From an uncultured Paracoccaceae bacterium (GTDB taxonomy: Bacteria > Pseudomonadota > Alphaproteobacteria > Rhodobacterales > Rhodobacteraceae), in the NCBI GenBank assembly GCA_938038825.1, contig CALHST010000250.1, positions 1-6,037 of the forward strand: a stretch of 6,037 bases of DNA. The letters are read 5' to 3'. Both the position numbers and the translations under genes were made by a program. The notes beneath the pieces are model-generated. The model worked only from the letters and a program-made list of their open reading frames with translations. It had not been told where the DNA came from and searched no databases. Within the stretch, counting starts at the first letter, position 1; every line of letters starts with the position of its first letter. Shown here piece after piece: positions 5,887 to 6,037 of the stretch.

Positions 5887-5902
5887 ACGTTTGGCCAAAC
5901 GT
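5887..5902. promoter_or_regulatory. Perfect 16-bp palindrome, candidate dimeric regulator site
   Basis: ACGTTTGGCCAAACGT reads the same on both strands. It lies in a relatively AT-rich stretch upstream of the possible small minus-strand gene, immediately next to a smaller hairpin, CTACC/GGTAG (5905-5917). A site like this could bind a dimeric repressor or be a simple hairpin; the regulator is not in view. Confidence 0.35.
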
Positions 5903-5990
5903 GCCTACCCTCGGTAGACATGGGAAAGGTGAGGGAAATGGCCGCGCATTTCGTTGCCCTAAAATTGCTCTGACCAAATTGACTTAAGTT

Positions 5991-6037
5991 TTACGGAGTT
6001 GCTTTAAGTTGCTCGATTGCGTGGCCTACGGGGCCTT
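5991..6037 (-). CDS. Possible 3' end of a gene entering from the right edge
   Basis: On the minus strand one frame is open from the window edge to a TAA at 5991-5993 and would encode a C-terminus reading GPVGHAIEQLKATP. The composition is protein-like, and the other two minus-strand frames meet stops. Fifteen codons are too few to prove coding or suggest a product. Confidence 0.25.
   Translation of the reverse strand, partial: GPVGHAIEQLKATP

Noticed and set aside
5978..6010. Repeated TTAAGTT words as CtrA-type sites
   Set aside because: The TTAA pairs here are not separated by the 7 bases required by the TTAA-N7-TTAA consensus.

Overview
The window looks like chromosomal sequence from an alphaproteobacterium, most likely a marine Rhodobacterales (Roseobacter-type) organism. 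This rests on the character of the GatB sequence, the moderately high GC content, and the kinds of accessory genes present. It is inferred from protein features only; no database search was possible.

Layout. Positions 1-1464 (+) hold almost all of gatB, the B subunit of the tRNA-dependent amidotransferase, with its first codons lost off the left edge. A hairpin at 1478-1500 separates it from a convergent gene (1513-2364, -). That gene encodes a Tat-exported isochorismatase-fold cysteine hydrolase with an intact Asp-Lys-Cys triad. Divergent from it is an AraC-family regulator (2392-3393, +), the natural candidate for controlling the hydrolase. The regulator's start is uncertain, either 2392 or 2494. 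Eight bases past its stop lies the end of a two-gene minus-strand operon. The operon is transcribed as a HupE/UreJ-family membrane protein (4032-4715), then a single-pass membrane-anchored protein with a C-terminal beta-rich domain (3402-4016). Divergent from this operon is a hotdog-fold acyl-CoA thioesterase (4871-5350, +) resembling the betainyl/carnityl-CoA thioesterase group.

From 5351 to about 5675 there is no convincing gene. This stretch is a cluster of GC-rich inverted repeats. It includes two copies, 148 bp apart, of a palindromic element with the core GGCGTTTACGCCGG. The second copy runs into a long stem with 12-bp perfect arms (5597-5662). Next comes a possible small membrane protein gene on the minus strand (about 5676-5825), a perfect 16-bp palindrome (5887-5902), and an AT-richer stretch to the right edge. 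A minus-strand gene may just enter at that edge.

Together the genes form three modules: protein-synthesis housekeeping (gatB), an exported hydrolase with a divergent regulator, and a membrane/metal-type operon beside a thioesterase. I see no phage, IS, CRISPR or defence system. The parts least explained by known families are the intergenic palindromic repeats with their neighbouring small ORF, and the HupE-like/anchor pair with no hydrogenase or urease genes nearby.
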